Assembly: GCA_026225945.1 (NCBI GenBank)
Contig: JAMJFZ010000199.1
Coordinates: forward strand, 64,648,001 to 64,712,000
Length of the DNA: 64,000 nucleotides
DNA from: Cricetomys ansorgei
Taxonomy: Eukaryota > Chordata > Mammalia > Rodentia > Nesomyidae
Reading direction: 5' to 3'
The position numbers were made by a program, and so were the translations under genes. Shown piece after piece: positions 1 through 10,560 of the stretch (positions are counted from its first letter, which is position 1; every line of letters begins with the position of its first letter). The notes below the pieces were generated by a model that was not told the DNA's origin, made no database searches, and saw nothing but the letters and a program-made list of their open reading frames with translations.

Positions 1-420
1 CTCTTGGCATTCTTGTCCATTTTCCTAACCTATGTACATAAGTATATCTCAAAAGTCCATGAAATATCCACCTGCATTCATGAATATCACATCAGTGACA
101 TTGCTGCCTCACATTCTTACCACCAAGCACATGAAAATACAAAGAACAAGAGATCATGTGGTGCCCAATCCCAGCTGATGCATCTGTAGCATAATTCCTG
201 TACCAAAGGCTCAGAGATCGTTGCAGAAGAGGGGTTGGACAGATTTTGAGAGAACAGGAAGTTTGCTATGAGATTTCATCTTACAGAAATGTCAGAGAAA
301 CTACAGCCATGAAATTTCATCAACAGAGCTGCCTAAACAAGACCTGAGCAATGACTGCCCTGACGGACATGCTAACGTAGACAGGGGAAAGCTCAAAAGG
401 CCTCAACCCTGAGCAGGTTA

Positions 421-422
<2 letters not shown>
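1..422. other. no recognisable feature
   Basis: AT-rich, single-copy-looking DNA. Short open frames here show no domain, repeat family or splice context that I can support. It is probably intronic to the minus-strand gene inferred from the CpG island near 53.5 kb. Confidence 0.4.

Positions 423-464
<42 letters not shown>
423..464. repeat. (TG)n microsatellite
   Basis: About 21 uninterrupted TG dinucleotides. A minus-strand open frame crossing it reads a His-Thr run, which is an artefact of the repeat. Confidence 0.97.
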
Positions 465-466
<2 letters not shown>

Positions 467-1290
467 AGTTGAAGTGGGAGAAGCCATGAATTTGAGGGGG
501 ATTGTACAATAGAAAGATTAGAGAGAGAAAAGATAAGAAGGGAAATTCTAAAAATAGCATTATAAAAGTAAGTGTTTTAGCTGAAGAACAAAAATTATAA
601 GGATATACCATGTGCAGCATGATGCTTAGAAATATGTACCTAAATAGCACATCCACTAATGGATAATTGCTTTTTAGTAAAAGGTTTGCTGTAGAGTTTT
701 GGTTGATATGTTTTATAAAGGAATTTTCTTTTCTCTCTAGCCACAAATGGAGAGAGATGTTCAATTTCATCTAACTTTTAAAAATTACCAAGATGATGTT
801 AGTTTTTTCTTTTTTAATACATTATTGTGCTAAATCACATTAATTGGTCTTAAGAAAATACATTTATATTTAACATTTTGTAAAACCTTTTCCTCAATTT
901 TTCATGTTTTAGACTTAACTAAAGTTAATAGTCATAACTGAGTGAATGTGTCCTAGTCATGAGTTAAGACAGGTTTTTCCAACTTAGTCTGGTTGCACAT
1001 TCTCAAAGTCACCTGAAGTTGCGGTGGGAGTCAAGTGGTATGGAAATAGGCTCTCATCCCTGCAGGAGCAAAGGGAGTTCATGACAAGGTTCTAAGAATT
1101 TTGAAGGCTAATAACACAGAAGATGGAATTTTTTAGCAGGACCATAGCCCTTAAGAGTTCAGTATCAAGATGCCAGCCTCGATGTGTATTTTAGGACAAA
1201 TAAAAGGGAATTAATAAGGACAGAAACCCATGCTAGTGATATGACAACATCAGGAAATCTAGATGTTTACTCTTGAACCACAAGAACACA
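465..1290. other. no recognisable feature
   Basis: AT-rich sequence with no recognised repeat, exon or RNA gene. Confidence 0.35.
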
Positions 1291-1294
1291 GACA

Positions 1295-1398
1295 CTTGGG
1301 GGTAGGGAGGGTAGATTTGGAGGAGAGGGGAGATGGGAGGAGCTGAGAGAAGTGGAGGGAGGGGAGGAGGATGTTGGGATGTATTATAAGAGAGAAGA
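1295..1398 (+). mobile_element. L1 3'-end fragment (purine-rich tail)
   Basis: A G/A-rich stretch of the kind found at the end of rodent L1 3' UTRs, with gggtaggga, gggagatgggaggag and gatgttgggatgtat. It leads directly into an A-rich tetranucleotide tail. The orientation is plus, because the A-rich tail lies at the right. Only the extreme 3' end is recognisable. Confidence 0.5.
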
Positions 1399-1406
1399 TA
1401 AATAGA

Positions 1407-1473
<67 letters not shown>

Positions 1474-1475
1474 AT
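1399..1475 (+). repeat. (TAAA)n tetranucleotide repeat
   Basis: Roughly 19 TAAA units, immediately after the L1-like purine-rich tail. It probably grew from the A-rich tail of that insertion. Confidence 0.95.
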
Positions 1476-2595
1476 GATTTTAAAGTCTTTCTTAGATCAG
1501 AGGGGAATTAGTATTGGGGATGGAAACAGGGCTGTATTTGCAAGAGAGATCAAGTGGTATACCAGAAGTGGGGGGGGCCCTCAGAAGACAGTGTGGCCTG
1601 AAACATTGGATCTCTAAAAGAGACTTGGGCATGACATGAAGCTCAGATGGAGAGAGATTGAGCTTCATTCCATCAGAGTAACCTACGTCCTCCCCCAAAA
1701 AGCTACATTCAGCCGAAGTCCAGTGCTAAAGAATATCATGACCTACAAAGATACATGCAGAAGTTTGGAGCTGGCCAATTTCATAACATATCCAATTATA
1801 TATCACCTTATCTCTCACCTCCTATTATTTACATAACTTCATCCTACACCTTAAGTATGTTTAAAAAACACAGTGAGCACCTGCCACTCTGTCATCCACA
1901 GCAGTTACAAATATGAATCCTTAAAATACCTCTTTCTTCTTTCAGTGACATCTCCTCTCTCTCCATGGACAGTCATTGGCAAGGGAAGCATGGCATTATC
2001 ACTCTAAGTCTGGAGCCTGTCCAGCTACTGAGTGTCTCATCTTCAGTGTCAGAAAAGCTGTACTAAGCTTTGAGTCAACCTCTTCTAGCTAAAGTTTCCC
2101 CACTGAAGACTACTTTCCTTTTCTTTTATCTACTGAGGAAGGATTTGAGGAGAATTTTTAGAGAAGATTGGAAAATATCTAAATGGTCCCTGCCATACCA
2201 TTGTCAAAAATGAGAGTGAAATGGAGAAATATGATTAGACACATGTTCTGTATTGAGAATCAGTGCCTCCTTTTGATTCTTATTTACATTGGCTTCTCTC
2301 TCTTTGGAAGTGATGTGCTACATCATACATGCAAACAAGAAGTTCTCAACAAATGCAGATAATTCAGAATTAGGTTCCCAAATTCAACCTGTGGCTCTGT
2401 CTTCTAATACATGTGTTACTATAGGCTTCTCCAGAACCTAAGCACACTGTCATCTATTTTGGTAAAGGCTAATGTGTTTTGTCTAATTCCCGCAGGATCT
2501 TCTCTCTTCCCCTTTAAGTCCTTTGCAGAAATCTTGATTAGAGATGGTAATGTGGGAGCAGGGTGGTATGATCAGGATACTCAACTAAATAACAC
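1476..2595. other. no recognisable feature
   Basis: Single-copy-looking DNA. The small open frames on both strands carry no recognisable motif. Confidence 0.35.
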
Positions 2596-2599
2596 ATGA

Positions 2600-2710
2600 A
2601 GCAGCCAGACACAGTGGTATGTGACTCTAGTCCCCCACACAGGAACATTGCAAATTCAAAGCTGCCCTGAGTTACATGGCAAGACTTTGACTAAATACAA
2701 GAACAAGATT
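2600..2710 (+). mobile_element. B1-related SINE fragment (old)
   Basis: Diverged left-to-right match to B1: cagacacagtggtatgtgac at the start, then a gcaaattcaaagctgccctg segment and acatggcaagactttgac near the end. The B-box region is degraded, so the exact subfamily (B1 or B4 arm) is unclear. Confidence 0.5.
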
Positions 2711-2852
2711 AGAAGAACCAATATGGGCCAGACATCAGTCAGAACACACAGGGTCCAGTCTTTATACATGCCAAGAAGATGTGTCTAAGAAGACAGATGA
2801 GTTTTTTTTTTTCATACATTCAAAATTAATTAAGCTAGCTATAGTGTTGGTT

Positions 2853-2932
2853 GGTTTGTTTTCTGTGGTGCTGGGGATAGAACCAAGGGCCTTGTATACG
2901 CTATATAATGGACCTACACCCTCAGTCTACTG
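2853..2932 (-). mobile_element. ID/B4-type SINE fragment, antisense
   Basis: Reverse complement of an ID element: ggtgctggggatagaacc, then agggccttgtatacgc, and a degraded end at ctacaccctcag. This is the tRNA-Ala-derived promoter half read backwards. Confidence 0.6.
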
Positions 2933-3250
2933 TGGTATTTTATAAGAGAAATTGTTTCCTGTTATATTATGTAAGAATTTAAGTGAGAACATTACTGTTA
3001 ATATAACCATATAACAACAATTAATCTATCAGATTGTATACACAGAGTTATAGATGGTAAACTCGACTCATGAGAGTCTTTAATCTGATAAACAAATTGC
3101 CAAACGGTGACCAGTGCTATGCCCATGAAGCCAAACAGTCAAGGCAGCCCTGGCAGATGGATGGATGGATGCCCTGTGCCTAAGCTTTGGTCTACCAGTT
3201 AGCAGCACTTTGACCTCAGTGAGCTCTGAGCATCATCTCCTCTGCAGCAC

Positions 3251-3273
3251 GGGGGGGGGGGGGGGGGGGGGGG
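3251..3273. repeat. poly(G) run, 23 G
   Basis: Homopolymer of 23 G between cagcac and aaggcgcgct. Runs of this length are unstable and are often mis-sized in assemblies. Confidence 0.95.
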
Positions 3274-3429
3274 AAGGCGCGCTGTAGTTAAGTTGAAAAT
3301 ATCAATCTTGCTTTATAGACTATGAACAAAGAACAAGTTTCTTGCAAACTAGCAAATCTACCTCTGCTGCTTTGCAGTGTGTTTGGTTCAGAGGGAATAT
3401 GTTGTTGTACAAGCTGAAGGTCTGTGATC

Positions 3430-3815
3430 TTTATTCTCTCTGCTCATTTTCTTAATCTCAAAGGCCTCCTTTAACTTTATCATTCTTCATGCCTGTGTCT
3501 TGCATTCTTGCATTCCTTTGACACTCAACTTTTGCAAGTCTCCTAGCTGGGATTCCTGTTTCCAGCCCCCACGTTTCTGACAGAGTTATCTCTAGAATGT
3601 GAATCTGATTGCATTCCTCCCCCACCCCCTGAAACTTTCCAAACAGGAGCTTCAGAAGACTAAAGGCCAGCCCATGAACTTGGCATAGAAGGCCTTTCAT
3701 GCTCTTGCCTCTGGAGTCCTCTTATCTATCCAGTGACTTCTTTCACAGTGCACCCATTGCTTTTAGGCCATTGTGAGCTCTCCAAATGTCCCAGTAAATG
3801 TTTATTATTTTAGGT
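3430..3815 (+). mobile_element. L2 fragment
   Basis: Diverged resemblance to the L2 3' region. The clearest part is aaggcctttcatgctcttgcc, followed by pyrimidine-rich text and a gagctctccaaatgtccc segment. Frameshifted and old. Confidence 0.45.
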
Positions 3816-3957
3816 AATGTGCATATTTGTAAGGCTGTCATGAAATGTAAATAAAATGAAAAAATACAGGAACACAATAAATTATAAAACACTCTATTAG
3901 CCATTCAATTATCTATTTACATTACAAATGTTAGGATTGATGGATCCTGTTTGTATA

Positions 3958-4235
3958 ATTAGCTTGAGTTGCCCTAACAATGTCATAGACTGAGTTGCTT
4001 AAACAATAGCATGCTTTCTCACAATTGTAAAGGCTGAGAGATCCAAGATCACGTGCAGCAGAATTGATGCTGGATATGATCTAAAGCTTGCAGGTGCCTG
4101 TCTTCTTGTTTTGTGCTCACATGGAGCAAGGGACAGGAAGAAAGGGAGAAAAAGCACACAAATGAGCAAGTACAACTTCTCTGATGTCTTTTTATTATGC
4201 CATCATGGCTTGTCTGAACCTAACTACCTTTACTA
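3958..4235 (-). mobile_element. MLT1-type MaLR LTR, antisense (part 1)
   Basis: Matches the reverse complement of an MLT1 LTR: gttgccctaacaatgtcata, actgagttgcttaaacaata, tcacaattgtaaaggctgag, gatccaagatcacgtgcagc, then tgtgctcacatggagc and a degraded ctaactaccttt. The match stops near 4,235 and appears to resume near 4,780. Confidence 0.65.
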
Positions 4236-4239
4236 ATCC

Positions 4240-4775
4240 CAAAGATTCAAGGAGAAAGATCACCAACTCAAATTATCATGGCCAAATTATTAAAGCAAGC
4301 AATTAGTCAAAGCAAGGTGTTTTATTTGTGTACAGAGACTGCCTCCCCATGAGGGGGGATTCAAGAGGTCAGCACTGGACATGGGAGAGGTTTTTATGGC
4401 TCAGGGGCAGGGGGATTTCCAAATGGGACATTTGGCAGGCAAATAGCTGGGGTTACAGAAACAGAGCATAACAAGGTAGTCATAACAATAGATGGTCATA
4501 ATAATCTTTTTGAGATAAAGATAGGTTTGAAGGATGATCATAAAAACCTCCTGAAACAAAGGCATGGTTACAAGGTGGCTATAACAACTTTTTGAGACAA
4601 AGGCATGGTTTTTGGTTGTCGTTTCCCGTAACAGACAATACAGAACCATTTGTACTTAAGGTAACAGGTTTGGGCATAACAAACTTTGAGAAATGAAGAT
4701 TTAATCATAAACAAGAATGAACCTAATTTGTCTTTATTATAAGATGGCTTTCAAGTCCAAGATGGAGGCAGGCTG
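4240..4775 (-). mobile_element. sequence interrupting MLT1; possible solo LTR
   Basis: About 540 bp separates two pieces of what looks like one MLT1 LTR. It contains ggtgttttatttgtgtacag, which on the minus strand supplies an AATAAA-like polyadenylation signal, as expected inside an antisense LTR. Short tacctttt-like sequences lie on both sides (about 4,228 and 4,780). I cannot name the family or define clean TG/CA ends. Confidence 0.35.
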
Positions 4776-4777
4776 GT

Positions 4778-4865
4778 TCATTACCTTTTGTGGCTCTATC
4801 TCCAAATACCATCTGTAGATTGGACTGGGGGACATAATCCAATCTATAGCACTCAGTAGGGGAAA
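4778..4865 (-). mobile_element. MLT1-type LTR, antisense (part 2)
   Basis: attaccttttgtggctctat, then ctccaaataccatctgtaga, then gggggacataatccaatcta. This follows the closing third of an antisense MLT1 LTR and would complete the copy that begins at 3,958. Confidence 0.55.
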
Positions 4866-4979
4866 ATGGTTGCCAACACTTTTGTGTTGTGATGGATGTA
4901 TCCAGCAGGTGTAATACAGCAGGATACAAGGAATTCCATGTTCAAGGAAGCCATTCTATACTCAAAACCAATAACTGCA

Positions 4980-5473
4980 TTTAATTAGAGTGAATATCAA
5001 AAAAGCAGAAAGTTGAGAAATGATGAAAAGTTAGAAAAGAAAGACAGTGAAAAACTTATTTATGAGGTGTATTTACCAATGAGAATATGAATTTTATCTC
5101 ACAAATGATAAAGAAGGTATGGAAACAAGCTCAGTGATATACTACCACAGGGTTGGCCATTAGCTTTAGTAGCTACGAAAATGTTCATCTTAATGATCTT
5201 ATTTGTGAGAATTCATGTTAAGAAAATGATCCAAAAAGTCAGGAGATGTGTGTGTACACATATATTGTTTATAGTATGAATATCATAGTATCTGTATTAT
5301 TATTTATAATTAATATTTAGTATATTTAGTATGTTATTTAATATAGTTATAATACTATATATGATGAACCTGGAAATAATTCCTAGAGGAATAGTCAAAT
5401 AGTTGTTAAATACAGTTTGCTAGATTAACCAATACATACTTCTTAAATTTAAAGCAATTAAACAGTAAGGAAA
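4980..5473. other. AT-rich DNA without a recognised feature
   Basis: It includes a very AT-rich section around 5,270-5,370 made of TATTTA/TAATAT words. No repeat family was recognised. Confidence 0.4.
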
Positions 5474-5690
5474 GGGCTGGAGAGGTAGTTCTGTTATGAA
5501 GAGGATGTTCTGGTCTGGCAGAAGATCCAAGTTCAGTACCCAGTGCTCATGTTGATTGGCTCATGCGTAATTCCAGTTCCAGGGGTTTTGTTACCTTCTT
5601 CTGGACTCCATGGGCCTCTGCACTTATTTGTGTATACACACACACACACACACACACACACCACAAAATTAATTTAAAACTGATAAAAAC
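5474..5690 (+). mobile_element. B2 SINE, plus strand, with (CA)n tail
   Basis: The tRNA-related head begins gggctggagaggtagttctg, and the body includes cccagtgctcatgttg and ggcctctgcacttatttgtg. An internal (CA)n at 5,636-5,661 and an A-rich tail follow. The A-box is damaged, indicating an old copy. Confidence 0.8.
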
Positions 5691-6460
5691 TAGTCTTAAG
5701 AACTCCATGGTAAAGAAAACAGAAAAATCTTTGAATAAACAAAATATAAAGCTATTGCTACATAGCTTTACAACTAAATAAACACAATGCCAAAGTTACA
5801 CAGAACTATAGGTCAGTAAGGACTAAAGAGATCATAGAGTATTCAGTAGGGTCATGAAACATATGGCGTATCATTATATGCCACTATCATATTATATTTA
5901 AAAGAAACTGGCGTTTTCCAAACAACAAAAAAAAACAACCAATCCAATAAAAGGTGATCTGGCTGCAGCCACAGCTTCACAACATAGCCTTTGTCTGTGG
6001 TTGGCCTGAAAAAACTTGGTTTTCAGTGATACAAGTAAACTGACAAAATATTTGGGTCAATACAGTGGAAGGAAATGTTTGTTTCATAATGAAGCAGAGA
6101 ACAATGGTAACTGGGAGAAGCAGGGAAAGAAGGAAGCAGACTTGAGCTGTTAAATGAACTAAATGCTCCAACCAAAGGTACCCATTTATAGTGGGAAAAG
6201 GAGAAGCAGCGTGAATAAACAAGCTGAAGGACCCTCAACAGGGAGGGGATATCATCCATACCCAGCTTCTTCTCATTTGCAGCAAATGCATAAAGGCAAG
6301 AGAACTAGATGTTGGGAACAGTTTGACATTACTGGAATTTTCTCTGATACATCTCATTTAATAGTAAGTTTTCTGAAGGTTCAGAAACAAAGTAACAAAG
6401 GTTAAAGGGTGGCAGTTTCCAAATTAAGAACATGCACTCACTGTTTGCCATAATAAAATT
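5691..6460. other. no recognisable feature
   Basis: Single-copy-looking DNA. Two overlapping minus-strand open frames near 5,977-6,259 have no recognisable motif or splice context. Confidence 0.35.
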
Positions 6461-6461
6461 G

Positions 6462-6600
6462 CAGCCTTAAGAGTCATACAGACCCAGTGTCAAACACAGA
6501 CAAAATTCTGTGTCTCGGATCTACAGAGTTTGTGTCCTGGGTAAGTTACTCAGTCTTGTTGTGCACTAGCTTTCTCACCTCTAAAGTGCATGGTAGGCCT
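6462..6600 (+). mobile_element. MIR SINE
   Basis: Old MIR match: gagtcatacagacccagtgt, then cctgggtaagttactcagtc and tctcacctctaaagtgcatg, in the order expected for a plus-strand MIR. The 109-codon open frame over it is therefore not a gene. Confidence 0.65.
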
Positions 6601-8150
6601 CTAATGAGTTGTCTGTGGTTGCTGCTTCTCAGTGGCTGTCCCTTTTCTTCTAACATTTCTTCTAACAGCAGTGTCCAAGAGTTGTCTCTTCTAGCCCTCA
6701 GACCAAACTCCAGGACATGGACCTTGCATCAGGGAGGAAGGAAGGCTGGAGCTGAGCCTCCATTCTGGTCAACACAGGTAGACTGTGAGCAAGAAAATGG
6801 AGAACTGAGATCTTAAGAACATCGAGGGAGGGAAGGCCTAGAACCAAGCAGTGCCTGTCAGTGGTCAGCCAATCAATAAACCCTTTTGCTTATAATTAGA
6901 ATACTGCACTATTATGGATGCCAAATACAGGTTCCCTGTTGGAGTTTTCCTGAAAAAGAAATTAGATAAATGTCACATTTATTAGTTAGTAAGTATACAC
7001 TTGAAAATGTGTACTAGAAAGTGGCTCACTCACTCAATAAAGCCCTGCCCTCCACAGGCAACCAGTCAGATATAACTGGTGAACATCTTCATATCTAAAT
7101 ATTCCTTTTTAAAGAAGTATCTTGTTTCTCGTGTATTTAAATGAATAACACTGTGCTCTAAATCTGACTGCTTTTACTTTGCTTTTCACTATGTTTACCA
7201 GACCATGGTCCAGGTTGCATGCTGTCAGCTGCCAAATACTGCATGGCATGGCAGCACCTGATCTTACTTTACCTGTTTATCACTGATACTTTAGCAAGGG
7301 AGATGTGGGATTCCATGTGTACTGCTAATTGGAAGGCGGACCGGTAAGGCCATCCTGGCAAAGAATCAGAAGAAACACTTGATCACATTCCAGTCTTGCA
7401 TTCTGTGGTATGTGTTTGTATCATGTGTTGTTTAGGAAATCCAAGACCTGGAGATAGACAGCAGTATGTGGAAACTAGATATAAAGCTCCAGGGAGCCAA
7501 CATAAATTTTCATGCATTTTATCACATCTCTATCTCTATTCCCAGGGAATTCCACTTATTTAACTTTTTATATACTAAAGCCAGTTCTGTTCATCTCTAT
7601 TCTCCAAAAGTAAGCAGACATTTGGGTGTTATATGGATGTTTGATGCTATTTGTCACAACTCATTTTTATTAATTAAACCATTCCATCTTCCAAGGCCTC
7701 AGGATGCAGGTCCCTACTAGTCTATGAATGAAAAAACTAAAGTATGGAGGTTCTACCAGGGCTGCGATTCAAACTCAGGAAGGCTGGTTCCAGGATCTGT
7801 GTCTCAACCCACAACACCACTGCTGACAGCCAGGAGCCAGTGTGCTCCATCAAACACTAGATTGTTCCCCAGAGCTTCTACATTCAAAACTACCCCTGTT
7901 TTATGGCCAAGATCAACAAATGGAAGCTTTCCCTGACTCACTCCTCAGTTTGTCTCACACTTCCAAACATCACAGAACTTCACTCCAGAGACATATCCTA
8001 CCAAGTATATAATTCTGTAGTGTTGGACTATCTCCTCCTTTCTTATTTCAAATAATCCCAGTGAAGTTTTCACATGTCCGGGAACTGAGTTCCTCCTAGA
8101 ACACATCATTAAAGTAGTATATTAAAAAGTATCTAGTGTCATATTGCTGT
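6601..8150. other. no recognisable feature
   Basis: Single-copy-looking, moderately AT-rich. Open frames at 7,466-7,936 have no recognisable domain. Several AATAAA hexamers occur, but without a linked exon. Confidence 0.35.
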
Positions 8151-8154
8151 CTTC

Positions 8155-8458
8155 GGGGATTTTTGTCTTACTGGGTTTTTTGCTTGAAAGTTATGTTCTT
8201 TGATTTTTGTTTTTGTGGGTTTTGCTTCTTGTTTTTATTTTTATTTTTTTTATCTTTGTGATTATATGTGAGTTAGTTTCTGTTTTTTTTTTTTTTTGGT
8301 TTTATTTTGTTTTGCTTGCCTGCTTGTTTTCTAAAGAGAGAGAGAAAGATTTGGGTGGGTATGAAGGATCTAAGAAGAGTTGGGTGAGGGGAAACATGTG
8401 ATCATAATTCAGTGTATGAAATATTTTTCAATGAAAAGATAAAAATAAATTTAAAAAA
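8155..8458 (+). mobile_element. L1 3'-UTR end, plus strand
   Basis: A long T-rich tract, then agagagagagaaagatttgg, a G-rich gggtgggtatgaaggatcta, gagttgggtgaggggaaaca, a tatgaaatattt segment and a terminal A-rich tail. This is the layout of a rodent L1 3' end. No ORF2 remains, so it is strongly 5'-truncated. Confidence 0.65.
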
Positions 8459-8469
8459 AGAGGTAACTG

Positions 8470-8905
8470 CACAATGCCTTGGGACCTGCAGATTTCCAGG
8501 CGCCTGTGGAATGTCTGAGGGCCTGGGATGTCCTGGAGTTTTATCAGGGTGCCTGCTTGGTGTCTGAGTGCCTGGGCAATGTCTGAGTACCTGCAGGCTC
8601 AGGCAGTGGAGCCCAACTTCAGATCACTTCGTCCTGCTTGTTCTCAGGCTAGTAGTATAGGGCAGGTGAATGTCGACCATCTGAGCAGCCTGTCTCCAGG
8701 ATCCATGGTGACAGACATGGTCCATGTGCCTGCCACACTAGCAGGACTTACTATTCTTACTTGTTTTTGTTTTTTGCTTTGTTTGTTTATTTGTTTTTGA
8801 GGGTATAGGGGCAGGAGGGGGGAACGGGGAGGAATAGAAAGAGGATGTTACTGAGATACATTGTATAAAACAAATTATTAAAAGTATTACAAATAAGATT
8901 CACTA
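8470..8905 (+). mobile_element. second L1-like 3' end with degenerate internal repeats
   Basis: Begins with degenerate copies of a TGTCTGAG-GCCTGGG motif (8,511, 8,562, 8,580). It runs through a T/G-rich tract (8,755-8,800) and a purine-rich gggggaacggggaggaatag, and finishes in an A-rich tail near 8,900. The tail matches the L1 3'-end pattern. The family of the upstream part is not recognised. Confidence 0.4.
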
Positions 8906-9579
8906 AAAAATAATAAAAAAGAGACAAAGTAAAAATAAATGTATTAGTATTTTTTTAAAAGAAAGTATCTAAATAAGATCATGATTTCTCAAAGAACATT
9001 TGCACTTTTCAAATCTTATCCTAATGTAAAGGAGTTCCTGTACACTGCAGTTCCCCTGTTAACACTAATAACTAAACACAGCCAGACAGGCATTGTTAGC
9101 TAGACTGACAAAGGAAACAACTAAAACATAAAAGTGTCCTATTTCCTGGGCTGCTCACGACATAAGCGACAATAATACCTCAGCCTGTTGACTCCTGAAC
9201 CTCGGTTTTTTTGTTGAGAAATCTGGATCTTCCTTCTCTGGGAAGAGCCTGGAGTCAAAAGAAAACAACAACCAACCAAACAATAAACACATCCCCTCCC
9301 CCAGCAAAGGCATCTTTGTGGAATGCTTTAGTCAACAAGAATCACATTAACATAGGTACAGAAAGAAAAACAGCAGGTGGCAGCAAGCCAGACAGCAGTG
9401 ACTGGCTGCAGGTGTCCTGACAGTAGCCACTTTCATCCTGCTCTATTGGGGACTGGCATCGTTTTGAATCAATAATTCAGGAGCCTAATGGGATGCCTCC
9501 CTATGAGTCATTGGCCAAGGAGACCCCAGAGGTACACAAAACAAAGGCTTTTGCCATTTTTCTTCATTGTCCATTATAA

Positions 9580-10560
9580 TTAGATAGTAAGACCCTATTG
9601 CTGAAGACACTACATACAGGAGATAGAGAAATAAACCTCAACTGACCAGGAAACTCTCTCCCTCATGGCTATCTTACGTAGTGCCTGAAGGTGTTACACA
9701 TGCTGCTAGGGGAGAAAGCTTATCAGTGGTATGATCTGCACTGGGACCTGCATTCTATAATACTGACCTTCACGACAAGGCCAGTACCTGCCCACTGGTA
9801 CAGCAGTGACTTGATGGCTATGGGGGTAACCAGCTGTTTTCTGGTTGCATATGAGGCCTGATCGACAACAGGGATTTCATGTGTGGTACTGTCAGACTGA
9901 AGAGATCATAGGCTCTAGGGGAACTTCTGTTGTTATTATGCTAAATGATCCTAATACTTCATTTATACGCATAGATTTGTGTTGCTCTCAACTTCAGTCA
10001 GGTAAGCTTTTTGCAGTGAGTAGCAGTTAATGCAGATTCGTATCTGGCCAAGTAAAAGCAACTGTTGAGTGCTCAGCTGTGGATGAATCATCTGTATTAA
10101 CTTCTGTCCATCCAAGTCTCAGGTAACATTTTAGAGGAATGGGTCGAAAAAAATGTAAGATAAGGGAGGTTTCTGGATATGGTTGTTGCACACATCAACT
10201 CATAGGACCTGTTGTTACCTGCAGAAGACTTGCACAAGGTCAAGCCAGTAAAAAAACTCAGCATAAATGGGGGAGGGTCCCTCAAGAACTCACCCTCAGT
10301 AGAAAGCTATTAATAGTTCATGGTTGTTGAGGAAGAGTCATTCTCCCATGGGAACATGTTTGATAGTAGGCTGTCCATTCCCCCAGTGAATGGGCCCATA
10401 CACATGGACTAAATGGACTGGAGTTAGTAACAAAAAGAAGAGGACATGAAGTTAGGGGGTGACAGAGTGGGAGTTGGAGGGAGGTAATGGTAGGTGAATG
10501 TGGTGAAAGCATGTTGTGTAATGTATGAAAACTTTAATGAATAGGTATAAAGTATTAATT
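9580..10560 (+). mobile_element. rodent L1 3' UTR, plus strand
   Basis: Diverged match to a rodent L1 3' UTR: ccctattgctgaagacacta, gatggctatgggggtaacca, acagggatttcatgtgtgg, ggttgttgcacacatcaact, gcacaaggtcaagccagta. The 3' end is purine-rich (gggtgacagagtgggagttg) followed by a tatgaaaacttt motif. All small open frames here are remnants of this non-coding UTR. The antisense L1 at 33.2-33.9 kb is from a related family. Confidence 0.7.

Noticed and set aside
423..464. CRISPR-like or other regularly spaced arrays
   Set aside because: All periodic sequences found are microsatellites, homopolymers or the 33-bp minisatellite without spacers, and the DNA is mammalian.
393..770. 125-codon minus-strand ORF with a His/Thr run
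   Set aside because: The run is a translated (CA)n microsatellite; the rest is random AT-rich sequence.
6487..6816. 109-codon plus-strand ORF
   Set aside because: Its first third is a MIR SINE, and the rest has no recognisable domain.
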